From: Pseudomonas svalbardensis
Lineage (GTDB): Bacteria > Pseudomonadota > Gammaproteobacteria > Pseudomonadales > Pseudomonadaceae
Direction: 5' to 3'
DNA: 64,000 nt
Assembly: GCF_030053115.1 (NCBI RefSeq)
Contig: NZ_CP125619.1
Coordinates: 2,298,501-2,362,500, forward strand
This document shows positions 8,900-19,339 of this stretch, piece after piece. Each line of letters starts with the position of its first letter. The stretch's first letter is position 1. The notes beneath the pieces are model-generated. The model was not told the DNA's origin, did no database searches, and saw only the letters and a list, made by a program, of their open reading frames with translations. The position numbers and the translations under genes are program-made.

Positions 8900-10323
8900 C
8901 GTTTGCCGTGCCGCGCTGGTTGGTGGTGGTCAATGTGTTGTTGGGCACGCTGACGGTCAGCCTGAACAACAGCTCGCTGAATCCGGCGTTGCCGGCGTTC
9001 ATGGAGGCCTTTGATATCGGCCCGCTGTTGGCCACCTGGATTGTGGCTGCGTTCATGGTGAGCATGGGCATGACCATGCCCCTCACCAGTTTTCTCAGTC
9101 AGCGGATGGGGCGCAAATCCCTGTATTTGTGGGGCGTGGCGTTGTTTGTCTGCGGTTCGCTGTTGGGGGCGCTGGCCAACTCCATCGCGCTGGTGATTAC
9201 CGCGCGCGTGGTGCAAGGCATCGCCAGCGGACTGATGATTCCGTTGTCGCTGGCGATCATTTTTTCGGTGTACGCCAAGGGTGAGCGGGGCAGGGTCACC
9301 GGTCTGTGGGGCGCGGCGGTCATGCTGGCACCGGCATTGGGACCCTTGTGCGGGAGCCTGATGCTGGAGTGGTTCAGTTGGCGCTCGCTGTTCCTGATGA
9401 ATGTGCCGATTGGCCTGCTGGCGCTGATCCTGGGTGTCGGCGTTTTGCCTGCTTCCGAAGCATCGGAACGCAAACCTTTCGACCTGGCGGGTTACCTGTT
9501 GATCGCGACGGGCATCGGTCTGCTGATGATCGCCGTTGGCCGTCTGCGCCATGCCGAAGCCCTCACTGATCCGCTCAACCTTGGCATGCTGCTGGCGGCG
9601 ATCCTGTGTCTGGTGGCGTTTGTACGACTGGAACTGAACCGGGCTTCGCCGCTGCTCAACCTGCGCATCTTTGCCCTGCGCGGTTATCGCTTGAGCGTAA
9701 TCATCGCGGTGGTGCAGTCGGTCGGCATGTTCGAGTGTCTGGTCCTGCTGCCGTTGCTGGTGCAAGTGGTGATGGGCTACAGCGCTATCTGGACCGGCCT
9801 GTCGCTGCTGTGCACGGCGCTGTTCGCCAGCCTGTTCGGGCATGTCGGCGGCAAGTGGTTGGACCGGCACGGCCCGCGTGGCGTGGTGCTCTGGGGGCTG
9901 CTGCTGACCGGGGGCGCCACGTTGGGATTGGGCGTGCTGGGGGCTGGCGCTTCAATCGGTGTGGTGTTTTTCCTGATGATGGTCCGCGGTGCCGGGCTGG
10001 GCCTGTCCTATATCCCCATCACCACCGCCGGGCTCGATGCACTGCCTGAACCGATGGTCACTCAGGGCGCGGCGATGAACAACATTTCCCGTCGTCTCGT
10101 CTCGTCACTGGCCATCGTGATCGCCTCCCTGTGGCTGGAATTCCGCCTGACTGCCGAGACCGGGGGCGGGGTGGTTTCGATGGCCAGCTCGGGGGCGATC
10201 AGCGAGGTCTTCATGGCCACCGGCATTCTCATCCTGCTGGCATTGCCCTGTGCCTGGCGTTTTCCCGTTCACGCATCCGACGAGCCGGCCGAGGCATTGC
10301 CCTCAGCCCTCGAACACCGTTAA
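8890..10323 (+). CDS. yhcA: MFS exporter of the achromobactin cluster (DHA2-like)
   Basis: A major facilitator of 477 residues with about 14 hydrophobic segments, as in the DHA2/EmrB drug-exporter group. Segment 1 begins at LVVVNVLLGTLTVSLNNSSL, the A-type loop motif is seen around SQRMGRKSLYLWG, and motif C-like GAAVMLAPALGPLCGSL lies in segment 5. It probably exports the finished siderophore through the inner membrane. The GTG at 8890 has GGAG seven bases upstream and overlaps acsE by 10 bases; TTG 8896 and GTG 8908 are alternatives. The name yhcA follows the gene in the same place in the Dickeya cluster. Confidence 0.82.
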   Translation: MGLTFAVPRWLVVVNVLLGTLTVSLNNSSLNPALPAFMEAFDIGPLLATWIVAAFMVSMGMTMPLTSFLSQRMGRKSLYLWGVALFVCGSLLGALANSIALVITARVVQGIASGLMIPLSLAIIFSVYAKGERGRVTGLWGAAVMLAPALGPLCGSLMLEWFSWRSLFLMNVPIGLLALILGVGVLPASEASERKPFDLAGYLLIATGIGLLMIAVGRLRHAEALTDPLNLGMLLAAILCLVAFVRLELNRASPLLNLRIFALRGYRLSVIIAVVQSVGMFECLVLLPLLVQVVMGYSAIWTGLSLLCTALFASLFGHVGGKWLDRHGPRGVVLWGLLLTGGATLGLGVLGAGASIGVVFFLMMVRGAGLGLSYIPITTAGLDALPEPMVTQGAAMNNISRRLVSSLAIVIASLWLEFRLTAETGGGVVSMASSGAISEVFMATGILILLALPCAWRFPVHASDEPAEALPSALEHR

Positions 10324-10342
10324 TTCTTTCACGGACAAGGTT

Positions 10343-12214
10343 ATGACTATGGCGACTTCTTCACAGGCAACACATCAAGCTGCGGATTCAGCGCCAGGCG
10401 TCTGGCTGGCGACGGCCGATCCCCGCCACTATCAGCAAGTGGAACAGCGCGTGGTGGGCCAGCTGCTGCAAACGCTGCTGTATGAAAACGTCCTGCCGTA
10501 TCGCCATTCGCCCCTCGATGGCGGCCAGTACCGTTTTGTCGTCAGCGGCTTCGACGCGCAGCAACAACCGGTGGAGTACCACTGCAGCGGATTGCTCAGC
10601 GAAAGCTTCGAGCTGATCCGTCTCGACTATGCCAGTCTCGAACGCGTAGATGCGTTGGGCGCGCGCAGCCGGCCGCACCTTCATCAAGCATTGGCGGAGC
10701 TGCTGATCGAACTTCAGGAAAGCCCGCACCTGCCACGCTTCACCTATGAGCTTGAACAAACGATGCTCAAGGATCTGCAATCGCGCAGCCAGGGTTACCA
10801 AGCGGCAAAGCCAACCCATCAACTGGATGTCGATGCGCTGGAACAGCACTTCATGGACGCCCACAGCTATCATCCTTGCTACAAATCGCGCATCGGTTTC
10901 TCGCTCAAGGACAACGCCCGTTACGGGCCGGAATTTGCCGCGCCCATCGCGATTGTCTGGCTGGCCGTGGCCAAATCCTGCGGGGCGATGAACATCTCGC
11001 AGCACCTGGATTACGAAGGATTTATCCAGCAGGAATTCGGATTTCAGCGCTGGCAGCAACTGGCTGAGACCCTCACCGACCACGGCAAGGCGATGGGCGA
11101 TTATTGGTTGATGCCGGTGCACCCGTGGCAGTGGGAAAACGTCATCGTTCCCGTTTTCTACCCAGAACTGGTCAGCGGTGAAGTGATCTATCTGGGCATC
11201 ACGGATGATCGCTATCAGGCGCAGCAATCGATCCGCACCCTGGCCAACGTCACTGAGAAAAAGCGGCCTTACGTCAAGCTCGCGCTGAGCATGACCAATA
11301 CCTCCAGTACCCGAATTCTGGCCCGGCACACGGTGATGAACGGCCCGATCATCACCGACTGGTTGCAGCAGTTGATCGGCAGCGACAGCACCGCCCGCGA
11401 CCTTGGCTTTGTGATTCTCGGTGAAGTGGTTGGCGTCAGCTTTGACTACGATCACCTGCCCGCCACGCGGATGTCCCAGGCCTACGGCACGATGGGCACC
11501 CTGTGGCGCGAGAGCATTCACCAGTACCTGCAAGACGACGAGCAAGCGGTGCCGTTCAATGGCTTGAGCTCCGTGGACAACCGCTACGGACCGGGGGAAC
11601 AGACCCCGTTCATCGATGCGTGGATTGCTCAATACGGCCTGCACGCCTGGACGCGCCAACTGTTGCAGGTGGCAGTGTCGCCGATCATTCACATGCTGTA
11701 CGCCGAAGGCATCGGCATGGAATCCCATGGACAAAACATCGTCCTGATCGTGAAGCAGGGCTGGCCACAACGTATTGCCCTGAAAGACTTCCATGACGGC
11801 GTGCGCTATTCACCGCAGCACTTGGGGCGCCCCGAACTGTGCCCGACCCTGGTGCCGCTGCCCGCCAGCCACGCCAAGCTAAACCGTAACTCGTTCATCC
11901 TCACCGACGACCTGGATGCGGTCCGGGATTTTTCCTGTGATTCGTTCTTTTTCATCGCCCTGGCCGAGATGGCGATTTTCCTGCATCAGCACTATCAGCT
12001 GGAAGAAGCCGGGTTCTGGCAGATGACTGCCGAGGTGATCACTGCTTACCAGGCTGAACATCCGCAACACCGTCCGCGTTATGCAGCGTTTGATGTTTTC
12101 GCGCCGTTCTACGAAGTGGAAGAACTGACCAAGCGCCGCCTGCTGGGCGACGGCGAACGTCGTTTCAAATCGGTGCCGAATCCGCTGCACGCGTTCCGGC
12201 CGCAATCATGCTGA
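10343..12214 (+). CDS. acsC: NIS siderophore synthetase AcsC (IucA/IucC family)
   Basis: The second NIS synthetase, 623 residues. Core motifs are HPCYKSRIGFSLKDNARYGP, LMPVHPWQWENVIVP, KLALSMTNTSSTRILARHTV and, in the C-terminal FhuF-like domain, GMESHGQNIVLIVKQGWP with IALKDFHDGVRY. In achromobactin assembly AcsC joins the diaminobutyrate unit to a citrate-containing intermediate, and its pairing with AcsA and AcsD is diagnostic. The ATG at 10343 follows ACAAGG; an in-frame upstream extension into the exporter gene is not used. Its last bases overlap acsB by 7. Confidence 0.88.
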   Translation: MTMATSSQATHQAADSAPGVWLATADPRHYQQVEQRVVGQLLQTLLYENVLPYRHSPLDGGQYRFVVSGFDAQQQPVEYHCSGLLSESFELIRLDYASLERVDALGARSRPHLHQALAELLIELQESPHLPRFTYELEQTMLKDLQSRSQGYQAAKPTHQLDVDALEQHFMDAHSYHPCYKSRIGFSLKDNARYGPEFAAPIAIVWLAVAKSCGAMNISQHLDYEGFIQQEFGFQRWQQLAETLTDHGKAMGDYWLMPVHPWQWENVIVPVFYPELVSGEVIYLGITDDRYQAQQSIRTLANVTEKKRPYVKLALSMTNTSSTRILARHTVMNGPIITDWLQQLIGSDSTARDLGFVILGEVVGVSFDYDHLPATRMSQAYGTMGTLWRESIHQYLQDDEQAVPFNGLSSVDNRYGPGEQTPFIDAWIAQYGLHAWTRQLLQVAVSPIIHMLYAEGIGMESHGQNIVLIVKQGWPQRIALKDFHDGVRYSPQHLGRPELCPTLVPLPASHAKLNRNSFILTDDLDAVRDFSCDSFFFIALAEMAIFLHQHYQLEEAGFWQMTAEVITAYQAEHPQHRPRYAAFDVFAPFYEVEELTKRRLLGDGERRFKSVPNPLHAFRPQSC

Positions 12215-12981
12215 GGACCAATCTGCTCAAGCAGAACCTCAGAACAGGTGAGCCGGTCTACGGCCTGATCAGCTCGATTCCGTCGCCAGCGGCCATCGAA
12301 CTGATTGCCGAGGCGGGTTTTGATTTTGTGATCATCGATATGGAACACGTGCTGATCAACCCCGAGACCGTGGAGAACATGATCCGCACCGCTGAGAGTT
12401 ACGCGCTGACCCCACTGGTGCGGGTGGCCGACCTCAACCCGAAAATCCTGCTGCGCCTGCTCGATGGCGGTGCCCAGGGCATTGTGTTGCCGATGATCGA
12501 AGGCCCCGAGCCCTTGGCCGAAAGCATTCGGGCGTGCAAATACCACCCGCAGGGCACCCGCAGCCTGAATGCCGGTCGCCCCGGTGCCTTTGGCAAACAC
12601 AGCCTGGCGGAGTACGTCGCGCTGGCCAATGAGCAAATCATGGTCGTGGCGATGATCGAAAGTGCCGAAGGTGTGCGGCGGGCGGCAGAGATTGTCGCGG
12701 TGCCTGGCTTGGACATGATTCTGGAAGGGGCCGCCGACTTGTCGCAATCGATGGGCATGCCTTGGCAGATCGACCGGCCCGAGGTGCAGCAAGCGCTGCT
12801 CTCCAGCTGGCATGCGGCGAGTGCCGCGGGCGTGCCGTATTGCGCGATTCCACGCCAGCCGGGCGACCACGGACGGTGGTTGGCTCGCGGCGTAAAAAGC
12901 TTTGTTTTGGGTGACGAGCGTGGCATCGCTTTTCGTGCCCTCCAGGCCAGATTGGCCGCCACTTCAGCAGAAGGAAAATAA
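12208..12981 (+). CDS. acsB: HpcH/HpaI-family aldolase AcsB (SbnG-like citrate synthase)
   Basis: A TIM-barrel class II aldolase of 257 residues in the HpcH/HpaI family. Visible features are the metal/substrate acid in DFVIIDMEHV, the arginine of ALTPLVRVADLNP, the glycine-rich DGGAQGIVLPMIEGPE and the catalytic glutamate of MVVAMIESAEGV. Its homologue SbnG in the staphyloferrin B locus makes citrate from oxaloacetate and acetyl-CoA, so AcsB probably gives the locus its own citrate supply. It overlaps acsC by 7 bases and precedes acsA by 4 bases. Confidence 0.85.
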   Translation: MLRTNLLKQNLRTGEPVYGLISSIPSPAAIELIAEAGFDFVIIDMEHVLINPETVENMIRTAESYALTPLVRVADLNPKILLRLLDGGAQGIVLPMIEGPEPLAESIRACKYHPQGTRSLNAGRPGAFGKHSLAEYVALANEQIMVVAMIESAEGVRRAAEIVAVPGLDMILEGAADLSQSMGMPWQIDRPEVQQALLSSWHAASAAGVPYCAIPRQPGDHGRWLARGVKSFVLGDERGIAFRALQARLAATSAEGK

Positions 12982-12985
12982 TCGG

Positions 12986-14833
12986 ATGAACTTCACCGCA
13001 ATGGCCGCCGACAGGGTGATGCAGGATCTGGTCGATTGTTTGCTGGCCGAACATTTTTTCGGGACCGAGCCGCTGAATCTGGTGGCGCCATCGTCATCGG
13101 CCGATCAGCCGTTTACCGGGTTGAGCGCCGAACAACGGATCTGGGAATGGCCCAGCGATCCTCAAGGTTGCATCGTCATTGCCTTGCGTCCCGGTATAAC
13201 TCAGCAATGGGAGAAAGTACCGGGCACGCCGGTTTGGGCGCGACAGAATGACCAACTGACCGCGCTGTCACCCGAGGCCTTCACGACCCGGGTGTTGGCA
13301 GGGATGACCGATCGCTACCCGGACAATGAAAAAGGCTTCGCCCTGTTCCTGGATGTGCTGCGCACCAGCGTCCGGCAAACCGAGTTGTCCCTGGCCCATC
13401 GGGTTGACAGCGAACGTTTGCTGGAAAAGAGCAACGCGGACTTCTTCCTTGCGATGGAACAGTGGGCTTCGCTGCGTGATCGTCCCTACCATCCGCTGGC
13501 CAAAGCCAAGCAGGGTTTGAGCGAAACCGAATACCAGCAGTATCAGGCCGAATTTGCCCGTCCGGTGGCGCTCAATTGGGTCGCGGTCGACCGCACGTTG
13601 CTGCAATGCGGCGTCGGCGTGACGGACCTGGCGCAGCGTTATCCCGCCCACTACCTGTTGCCGCCGCTGTTGCAGGCCAACTTGCAACAAGAGCTGCAGC
13701 AGCGCGGCATTGCCCAGAGCCACATCGCGCTGCCGGTTCACCCGTGGCAGTTCGAACATGTGCTGGAGGCGCAACTCGGCGACGCGTTCGCCAAGGGTGA
13801 TTGCCATCGACTGGACTTCACTGACGGTGATTTCTTCGCCACCTCGTCATTGCGCTCGATGACCCCGTGCTTCAACAGCGCCGATTACCTCAAGTTGCCG
13901 ATGGCAATCTATTCGCTGGGCGCTTCGCGTTACCTGCCCGCGGTGAAAATGATCAATGGCGGCCTGAGTGAGGCGCTGCTGCGTCAGGCACTGAGCAAGG
14001 ATCAAACCCTGCAACAGTCCCTGCACCTGTGCGACGAAACCAAATGGTGGGCGTTCATGCCACCAGACGCGACGCTGTTCGACGAAGCGCCGCGTCACCT
14101 GTCGGCCATGGTGCGCGGCTATCCACCCGCGCTGCTCGAAGATCCGGACTGCCGACTGGTGCCCATGGCGGCATTGGGCACACCGCTGCCGGGTAGCAAT
14201 CAGCACTTCTTCGATGACTGGATGGCCTACCGCCAACTGCCGGCCAACGCCGCGTCGGTGATGACGTTGTTCCGCGAGTTGTGCCACAGCTTCTTCGATA
14301 TCAACCTGCGGATGTTCCGCATCGGCATGCTCGGTGAAATTCACGGGCAGAACGCGGTGCTGGTGTGGAAGGCCGGTTACGCGCAGGGCTTGCTGTTGCG
14401 CGATCACGATTCGTTGCGCATCTTCGTGCCGTGGCTGGAACGCAACGGCTTGGCCGACCCGGCTTACCGATTGAAGAAGGGACACGCCAACACGCTGTAC
14501 CACGATTGCCCTGAAGACCTGCTGTTCTGGTTGCAGACCCTGGGCATTCAGGTCAACTTCCGCGCCATCATCGATACGCTGGCTGAGGTCTACGCATTGC
14601 CGGCGACCGGGTTGTGGACGGCGATGGGCGAAGTGCTCAACGAGTTGATCGAAACGATCGAGTTTGACGCCGAGGCGCGGATCATGATCAAGCACCAGTT
14701 GTTCGAAGCGCCACATTGGCCACAGAAATTGCTGCTCACCCCGATGATCGAACGCGCGGGCGGCCCTGGCAGCATGCCGTTTGGCAAAGGGCAGGTGGTC
14801 AATCCGTTTCACAGGCTCGATCGTGAAGCCTGA
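12986..14833 (+). CDS. acsA: NIS siderophore synthetase AcsA (IucA/IucC family)
   Basis: The third NIS synthetase, 615 residues. Conserved pieces in order are RPYHPLAKAKQGL, ALPVHPWQFEHVLEAQ, FFATSSLRSMTPCFNSADYL with KLPMAIYSLGASRYLPAVK, then GMLGEIHGQNAVLVWKAGYA and LLLRDHDSLRIF of the C-terminal thumb. It adds one of the remaining citrate/2-oxoglutarate-derived groups in achromobactin. The ATG at 12986 follows AAGGAAAATAATCGG, a good ribosome site that overlaps the acsB stop. cbrA starts on a GTG inside its last codons. Confidence 0.88.
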   Translation: MNFTAMAADRVMQDLVDCLLAEHFFGTEPLNLVAPSSSADQPFTGLSAEQRIWEWPSDPQGCIVIALRPGITQQWEKVPGTPVWARQNDQLTALSPEAFTTRVLAGMTDRYPDNEKGFALFLDVLRTSVRQTELSLAHRVDSERLLEKSNADFFLAMEQWASLRDRPYHPLAKAKQGLSETEYQQYQAEFARPVALNWVAVDRTLLQCGVGVTDLAQRYPAHYLLPPLLQANLQQELQQRGIAQSHIALPVHPWQFEHVLEAQLGDAFAKGDCHRLDFTDGDFFATSSLRSMTPCFNSADYLKLPMAIYSLGASRYLPAVKMINGGLSEALLRQALSKDQTLQQSLHLCDETKWWAFMPPDATLFDEAPRHLSAMVRGYPPALLEDPDCRLVPMAALGTPLPGSNQHFFDDWMAYRQLPANAASVMTLFRELCHSFFDINLRMFRIGMLGEIHGQNAVLVWKAGYAQGLLLRDHDSLRIFVPWLERNGLADPAYRLKKGHANTLYHDCPEDLLFWLQTLGIQVNFRAIIDTLAEVYALPATGLWTAMGEVLNELIETIEFDAEARIMIKHQLFEAPHWPQKLLLTPMIERAGGPGSMPFGKGQVVNPFHRLDREA

Positions 14834-15746
14834 ACCGCGATGTCATCCCTCCAGGCGCACGCTGTTGCGACTGTCCCTGGGGGCGCTCGCCCTCAGGTTT
14901 TCCGCGCCGGCGTGGGCCGAGGCTGGCGCCGCGCCGTTGCGGGTGATCACTTTGTTTCAGGGCGCCACCGACTGCGCCGTGGTATTGGGCGTGACCCCGT
15001 GTGGCGTGGTTGATTCCTGGAGCGAAAAACCGACCTATCGCTATTTGCGCGCGGCACTGGGTACTGTGCCCCATGTCGGGCTGGAAACCCAGCCCAGCCT
15101 TGAGGACATCGCGCTGCTCAAGCCGGACTTGATCGTTGCCTCGCGCTATCGCCATGAACGCATTGCGCCGTTACTCAAGCGGATCGCTCCGGTGCTGATG
15201 CTGGAGGAAGTGTTTGAACTCAAAAAGACCCTGGCGCTGATGGGCGCTGCATTACACCAGCAACAGAGGGCCGACGAGATTTTGAACCGATGGGAGCAAC
15301 GCGTGGCACAGCTGTGTGAGCAACTGCAGCAGACATTTGCCGACCGCTGGCCTCCCACGGTGTCGATTCTGGATATCCGCGAAGACCACATTCGCAGTTA
15401 CCTGCCGGCGAGTTTTCCGGGCTCCGTGCTCAGCGAACTGGGATTCAATTGGAGTGACAGCAGCCGGGAGGCGAGCGGGGTATCGATCAAACTCACCAGC
15501 AAGGAAAGCCTTGCCGTGGTGAATGCCGACATTTTTTTTGTGTTCCTGCGCGCGCAGAACGCGGCGGTGCAGCGCAACTACGAGAGCCTGGTTCAACACC
15601 CGCTGTGGAAGCAGATGCGTGCCCCGCAGCAAGGACAGGTGTGGCAGGTCGATGGCGTCGCGTGGAGTCTGTCGGGCGGGATGTTGGGGGCCAATCTGAT
15701 GCTCGACGACGTGGCCCGCGTGGCCGCCGCGCAGGTGGCCTCATGA
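14823..15746 (+). CDS. cbrA: Periplasmic ferric-siderophore binding protein CbrA
   Basis: A class III (FhuD/BtuF-like) substrate-binding protein of 307 residues for the ABC importer encoded after it. The GTG at 14823 overlaps acsA by 11 bases; an ATG at 14781 is less likely. The N-terminus has a twin arginine ([15 protein letters not shown]) before a hydrophobic stretch and AWAEA, so export may use the Tat route, as some FhuD-like proteins do. The lobe signatures [20 protein letters not shown] and [21 protein letters not shown] match the family. It should carry ferric achromobactin across the periplasm. Confidence 0.87.
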   Translation: MKPEPRCHPSRRTLLRLSLGALALRFSAPAWAEAGAAPLRVITLFQGATDCAVVLGVTPCGVVDSWSEKPTYRYLRAALGTVPHVGLETQPSLEDIALLKPDLIVASRYRHERIAPLLKRIAPVLMLEEVFELKKTLALMGAALHQQQRADEILNRWEQRVAQLCEQLQQTFADRWPPTVSILDIREDHIRSYLPASFPGSVLSELGFNWSDSSREASGVSIKLTSKESLAVVNADIFFVFLRAQNAAVQRNYESLVQHPLWKQMRAPQQGQVWQVDGVAWSLSGGMLGANLMLDDVARVAAAQVAS

Positions 15747-16732
15747 GTCCGGGAGTAAAGCTGTGCAGCGCGGGTGTCGTGTTGCTGCTGTGCTGCGTAT
15801 TGAGCCTGGCGGTCGGTGCCACCTGGATTCCACTGCCACAGATTGCCGCGGCGTTTGTCCATCCCGACCCATTGAGTATCAGTCATGTGCTGGTGACCAC
15901 CACGCGCCTGTCGCGCACCTTGATGGCGATTTCCGTAGGCGCTAGCCTGGCGGTCGCGGGCGCCCTGATGCAGGCACTGACGCGCAATCCGTTGGCGTCC
16001 CCCGGATTGTTCGGGATCAACGCCGGCGCGACCTTTTTTATCATTCTGTTTTCCTCGATCTTCTCGCTGTCATCCCCGGATGCCTGGCTATGGTCGGCGT
16101 TCATTGGCGCTGCCGTGGCGGGTTGTCTGGTGTGGCTGATCGGCAACATGGGGCAAGGCAGTCTCAGTCCACTGCGCATCGTGCTGGCGGGCGCGGCGAT
16201 CGCCGCGTTGTTCTCCGCCTTCAGCCAGGCGCTGCTGGTGGTGAATCAGGATGGCCTGGACACGGTGCTGTTCTGGATGGCTGGTTCGTTGTCCGAACGC
16301 AACCTGCCGAGCGCCGCACCCTTGTTGCTGACTGATGTGTTCGGGTTGTCGGGGGCGCTGTTGCTGGCCGGGCAGGTCAACGTGCTGAACGCCGGGGAAG
16401 AGATTGCCACGGGTCTGGGGCAGCGAACCGGTCTGATCCGGCTGCTGATGAGCGTGCTGGTGATTTGTCTCGCGGGCAGCGCGGTGGCGTTGGCCGGCAG
16501 CATTGGTTTCATCGGTCTTCTGGTACCGCACATGGTGCGCAAGGGGTTGTCCATCGATCATCGCTGGTTGCTGCCCGGTTGTGCGCTGCTCAACGCCATT
16601 CTCCTGCTGTTGGCGGATACGCTGTCGCGGGTATTGATCTTGCCTCAGGAGGTGCCGGTAGGGGTGATGACGGCGCTGTTCGGCGCGCCGTTTTTCATTA
16701 TGTTGGCCCGGCGTGGAGGTCGTTATGGATAG
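15743..16732 (+). CDS. cbrB: FecCD-family iron-siderophore permease CbrB
   Basis: A 329-residue, roughly ten-segment permease of the BtuC/FecCD family. Diagnostic stretches are [20 protein letters not shown] with [20 protein letters not shown], and the cytoplasmic loop [17 protein letters not shown] near the C-terminus, which docks on the ATPase. The ATG at 15743 overlaps the cbrA stop codon (ATGA). It pairs with CbrC to form the membrane channel. Confidence 0.9.
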   Translation: MSPGVKLCSAGVVLLLCCVLSLAVGATWIPLPQIAAAFVHPDPLSISHVLVTTTRLSRTLMAISVGASLAVAGALMQALTRNPLASPGLFGINAGATFFIILFSSIFSLSSPDAWLWSAFIGAAVAGCLVWLIGNMGQGSLSPLRIVLAGAAIAALFSAFSQALLVVNQDGLDTVLFWMAGSLSERNLPSAAPLLLTDVFGLSGALLLAGQVNVLNAGEEIATGLGQRTGLIRLLMSVLVICLAGSAVALAGSIGFIGLLVPHMVRKGLSIDHRWLLPGCALLNAILLLLADTLSRVLILPQEVPVGVMTALFGAPFFIMLARRGGRYG

Positions 16733-17756
16733 GGTGGTGACTTGGCGCCGGGGCGGGTATTCCCGGCGGGTCAACCTTTCCACGTGGTTGCGGTTGGCGG
16801 CGGCGCTGGTGCTGACGGTGCTGGTGATGCTCGGCTCGTTGTCGCTGGGGAAAGTCAACCTTTCGCCCCTTGAGGTGATGCGAATTCTGTTTTCCAGCCA
16901 GGACGCCGGCCTGACGTTGATCGTCGAGCAACTGCGTTTTCCACGCATTGTGCTGGCGGCGCTGGTGGGCGCTGCGTTGTCGGTGTCCGGGCTGATCCTG
17001 CAAAGCATTATCCGCAACCCGCTGGCATCGCCGGACCTGCTGGGCATCACCAGCGGTGCCAGCGCTGCCGCCGTGCTTTACCTGTCGTTCTTGTCCGCGA
17101 CGCTGGGGCAACAATTTTTGCCCCTGGCCGCGATGCTCGGTGCGGCTTTGGCAACATTGGCCATTTATCTGCTGGCCTGGAAGCAGGGGACCTCACCGCT
17201 GCGGCTGGTGCTGATTGGCGTGGGCGTCTCGGCGATGTTGACGGCCGCGACCACCTTCATTCTGGTTTTCAGTCCGCTGACCACCACACTGTCTGCCTAC
17301 GTTTGGCTGACCGGCAGCGTGTACGGCGCCAGTTGGCCCGAACCGCTGGCGCTTGCGAGCTGGTTGTTGGGCATTTGTCCGCTGCTGGTGCTGCTGGCCC
17401 GTCAGGTGATGGTGCAACAGCTGGATGACAACCTGGCACAGGGCATCGGCGTGCGCGTGCAGTGGCTGCGGGCCGGTTTGTTGCTGGTGAGTGTGGCGTT
17501 GGCCGGTGCGGCCATTGCCTGGGGGGGGGCGATCGCGTTTGTCGGGCTGATCGCGCCGCATATTGCCAAACGCCTGGTGGCCTCTGGTTTCGCGGGGCAG
17601 GCCGTGATGGCAGCCCTGATTGGCGCAAATCTGGTGATGCTGGCGGACCTGGTCGGGCGCACGCTGTTTTTGCCCCTGGATCTACCGGCCGGGATCTTTG
17701 TCGCGGTGCTGGGCACACCCTTTTTTCTCTATTTATTGATTAAACAGCGTCATTAA
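16725..17756 (+). CDS. cbrC: FecCD-family iron-siderophore permease CbrC
   Basis: The second permease of the importer, 343 residues. The same family signatures recur: [20 protein letters not shown] then [20 protein letters not shown], and [17 protein letters not shown] as the ATPase-docking loop. The ATG at 16725 lies seven bases after GGAGG and overlaps cbrB by 8 bases. A run of nine G bases at about 17521-17529 lies inside the gene but the frame stays open, so no frameshift is present in this copy. Confidence 0.9.
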   Translation: MDRVVTWRRGGYSRRVNLSTWLRLAAALVLTVLVMLGSLSLGKVNLSPLEVMRILFSSQDAGLTLIVEQLRFPRIVLAALVGAALSVSGLILQSIIRNPLASPDLLGITSGASAAAVLYLSFLSATLGQQFLPLAAMLGAALATLAIYLLAWKQGTSPLRLVLIGVGVSAMLTAATTFILVFSPLTTTLSAYVWLTGSVYGASWPEPLALASWLLGICPLLVLLARQVMVQQLDDNLAQGIGVRVQWLRAGLLLVSVALAGAAIAWGGAIAFVGLIAPHIAKRLVASGFAGQAVMAALIGANLVMLADLVGRTLFLPLDLPAGIFVAVLGTPFFLYLLIKQRH

Positions 17757-17768
17757 GGAATTCAACGT

Positions 17769-18560
17769 ATGACGTCGATTGCAAGTCGCGGGCTGACCCT
17801 GAGTTATCAGCGCCAGGTGATTATTGACGCGCTGGACATGCAACTGCCCAAGGGCAAGATCTCGGTGCTGATTGGCAGTAACGGCTGCGGCAAAAGCACC
17901 TTGCTCAAATCCTTTGCCCGACTGCTGAAACCGCAGCAAGGCTCGGTGATTCTCAACGGCGTGGATATCCAGCAAAAATCCACGGCGGCGGTGGCGCGTG
18001 AGTTGGCCATCCTGCCCCAGACACCGACGGCGCCGGAGGGCATTACCGTTCGCCAGCTCGTAGCCCTGGGCCGATACCCTTATCAAAGCTGGATGCAGCA
18101 GTGGTCGGCCGAGGATGAAACCATGGTCAATCGTGCGCTGACGCAGACCAGTTTGCAGGCGCTGGCGGATCGGCCGGTGGATGCCTTGTCCGGTGGGCAG
18201 CGCCAGCGTGCGTGGATCGCCATGACCCTGGCCCAGGACACCGGCATTGTGTTGCTGGACGAGCCGACGACCTTCCTCGACCTGGCTCACCAGATTGAAG
18301 TGCTGGACCTGCTGCGCGACCTCAACCGGCTCGAAAACAAAACCATCATCATGGTGCTTCACGACCTCAACCTGGCCTGTCGTTATGCGGATCATATGGT
18401 TGCGGTACATGAACGTACGGCATTTGCCCAAGGCCGCCCTGAGGACGTCTTGACTCAGGCGCTGGTCAAAACCGTGTTCGACCTCAACTGCAGGATTTTT
18501 CCTGACCCGTTCTTTGGTACGCCGATGTGCATCCCGTTTGGTCGGGAATTGCCGCAATGA
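17769..18560 (+). CDS. cbrD: Iron-siderophore ABC transporter ATPase CbrD
   Basis: An ATP-binding subunit of the FepC/FecE type, 263 residues. Walker A is GSNGCGKST, the Q-loop follows in [13 protein letters not shown], the ABC signature is [10 protein letters not shown] and Walker B is [14 protein letters not shown] with the switch histidine in [22 protein letters not shown] before the ATG gives a good ribosome site, 12 bases after cbrC ends. It powers inner-membrane uptake with CbrA, B and C. The stop overlaps the start of the reductase gene (ATGA). Confidence 0.92.
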   Translation: MTSIASRGLTLSYQRQVIIDALDMQLPKGKISVLIGSNGCGKSTLLKSFARLLKPQQGSVILNGVDIQQKSTAAVARELAILPQTPTAPEGITVRQLVALGRYPYQSWMQQWSAEDETMVNRALTQTSLQALADRPVDALSGGQRQRAWIAMTLAQDTGIVLLDEPTTFLDLAHQIEVLDLLRDLNRLENKTIIMVLHDLNLACRYADHMVAVHERTAFAQGRPEDVLTQALVKTVFDLNCRIFPDPFFGTPMCIPFGRELPQ

Positions 18561-19339
18561 ATCTGGCTCACCACTTCACCGCGCAAGAATGGAACGTGCT
18601 GGGCGGTGGGTTGCGTCTGAAGGACTGCGCCGAACGTGACCCATTACGCTCGCTGATGGCGCGTGACCTGTTGCAGGAAGATGTGTGCGAGCGTTTGCTG
18701 GACGCATTGAGCCCGGTCATTGGCTCACCGTCGCGGGCGATCACGGCCTCACTGCTAGGCAAGCGCCTGTCGTTCCTGGCAACCGGCGCCTGTTTGTACG
18801 CCATGTCGGTGTACGACAAAGGACTGCTGCTGTCCCTGGATAACACGGTGATCGAATACGGCCACGATGAAGGGCTGTGGACGTCTTCGATGCCGCTGGT
18901 TCATTCCCTGCCGCTGACGTACGAGGCAGGTGAGCGCGAGACCTGGCGGGAAACCCTGGTGCAGGCATTGTTTGCCGGGCTGTTGAAGCCGCTGTGGCAA
19001 ACCTTCAACCGTGTGAGTGGCGTTTCACGGCGCATCTTGTGGGAAAACACCGCCGTACGCGTGTATTCGTTGTATGAAAAACGCATGGCAAAAATCGACG
19101 AACCGTCGGTGCGCGAGCGCTATGAAGCGGACTTCAGGTGGTTGCTCACCCAGGCAGAACCTGCGCTGTTCGGCCTCGATTACAACCCGCTGAGCCATTT
19201 CCGCCGACCGCCGACACTGCTCGATGAGGGGCAGCGCAGCATTCGCTTTCGGCGAACCTGCTGCTTCTATTACCTGGCTACTGAGCCCGCTGAATATTGT
19301 TCGACCTGCCCATTGCTACGTCCGGGGAAATGCCGATGA
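18557..19339 (+). CDS. FhuF-like ferric-siderophore reductase
   Basis: A cytoplasmic protein of 260 residues with the FhuF signature at its C-terminus: two adjacent cysteines in RRTCCFYYL (about 235-236), then CSTC (248 and 251). In FhuF these four cysteines hold a [2Fe-2S] cluster that reduces iron in the imported chelate. The N-terminal part resembles the IucA-IucC-associated FhuF fold (around [16 protein letters not shown]). Placement directly after the importer, with a 4-base overlap, fits release of iron from achromobactin in the cytoplasm. A close relative in other achromobactin loci is likely but was not checked. Confidence 0.83.
   Translation: MNLAHHFTAQEWNVLGGGLRLKDCAERDPLRSLMARDLLQEDVCERLLDALSPVIGSPSRAITASLLGKRLSFLATGACLYAMSVYDKGLLLSLDNTVIEYGHDEGLWTSSMPLVHSLPLTYEAGERETWRETLVQALFAGLLKPLWQTFNRVSGVSRRILWENTAVRVYSLYEKRMAKIDEPSVRERYEADFRWLLTQAEPALFGLDYNPLSHFRRPPTLLDEGQRSIRFRRTCCFYYLATEPAEYCSTCPLLRPGKCR

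Noticed and set aside
17521..17529. Nine-G run in cbrC as a possible frameshift site
   Set aside because: The permease frame is continuous through the run with full family motifs on both sides, so no frameshift is present in this sequence.
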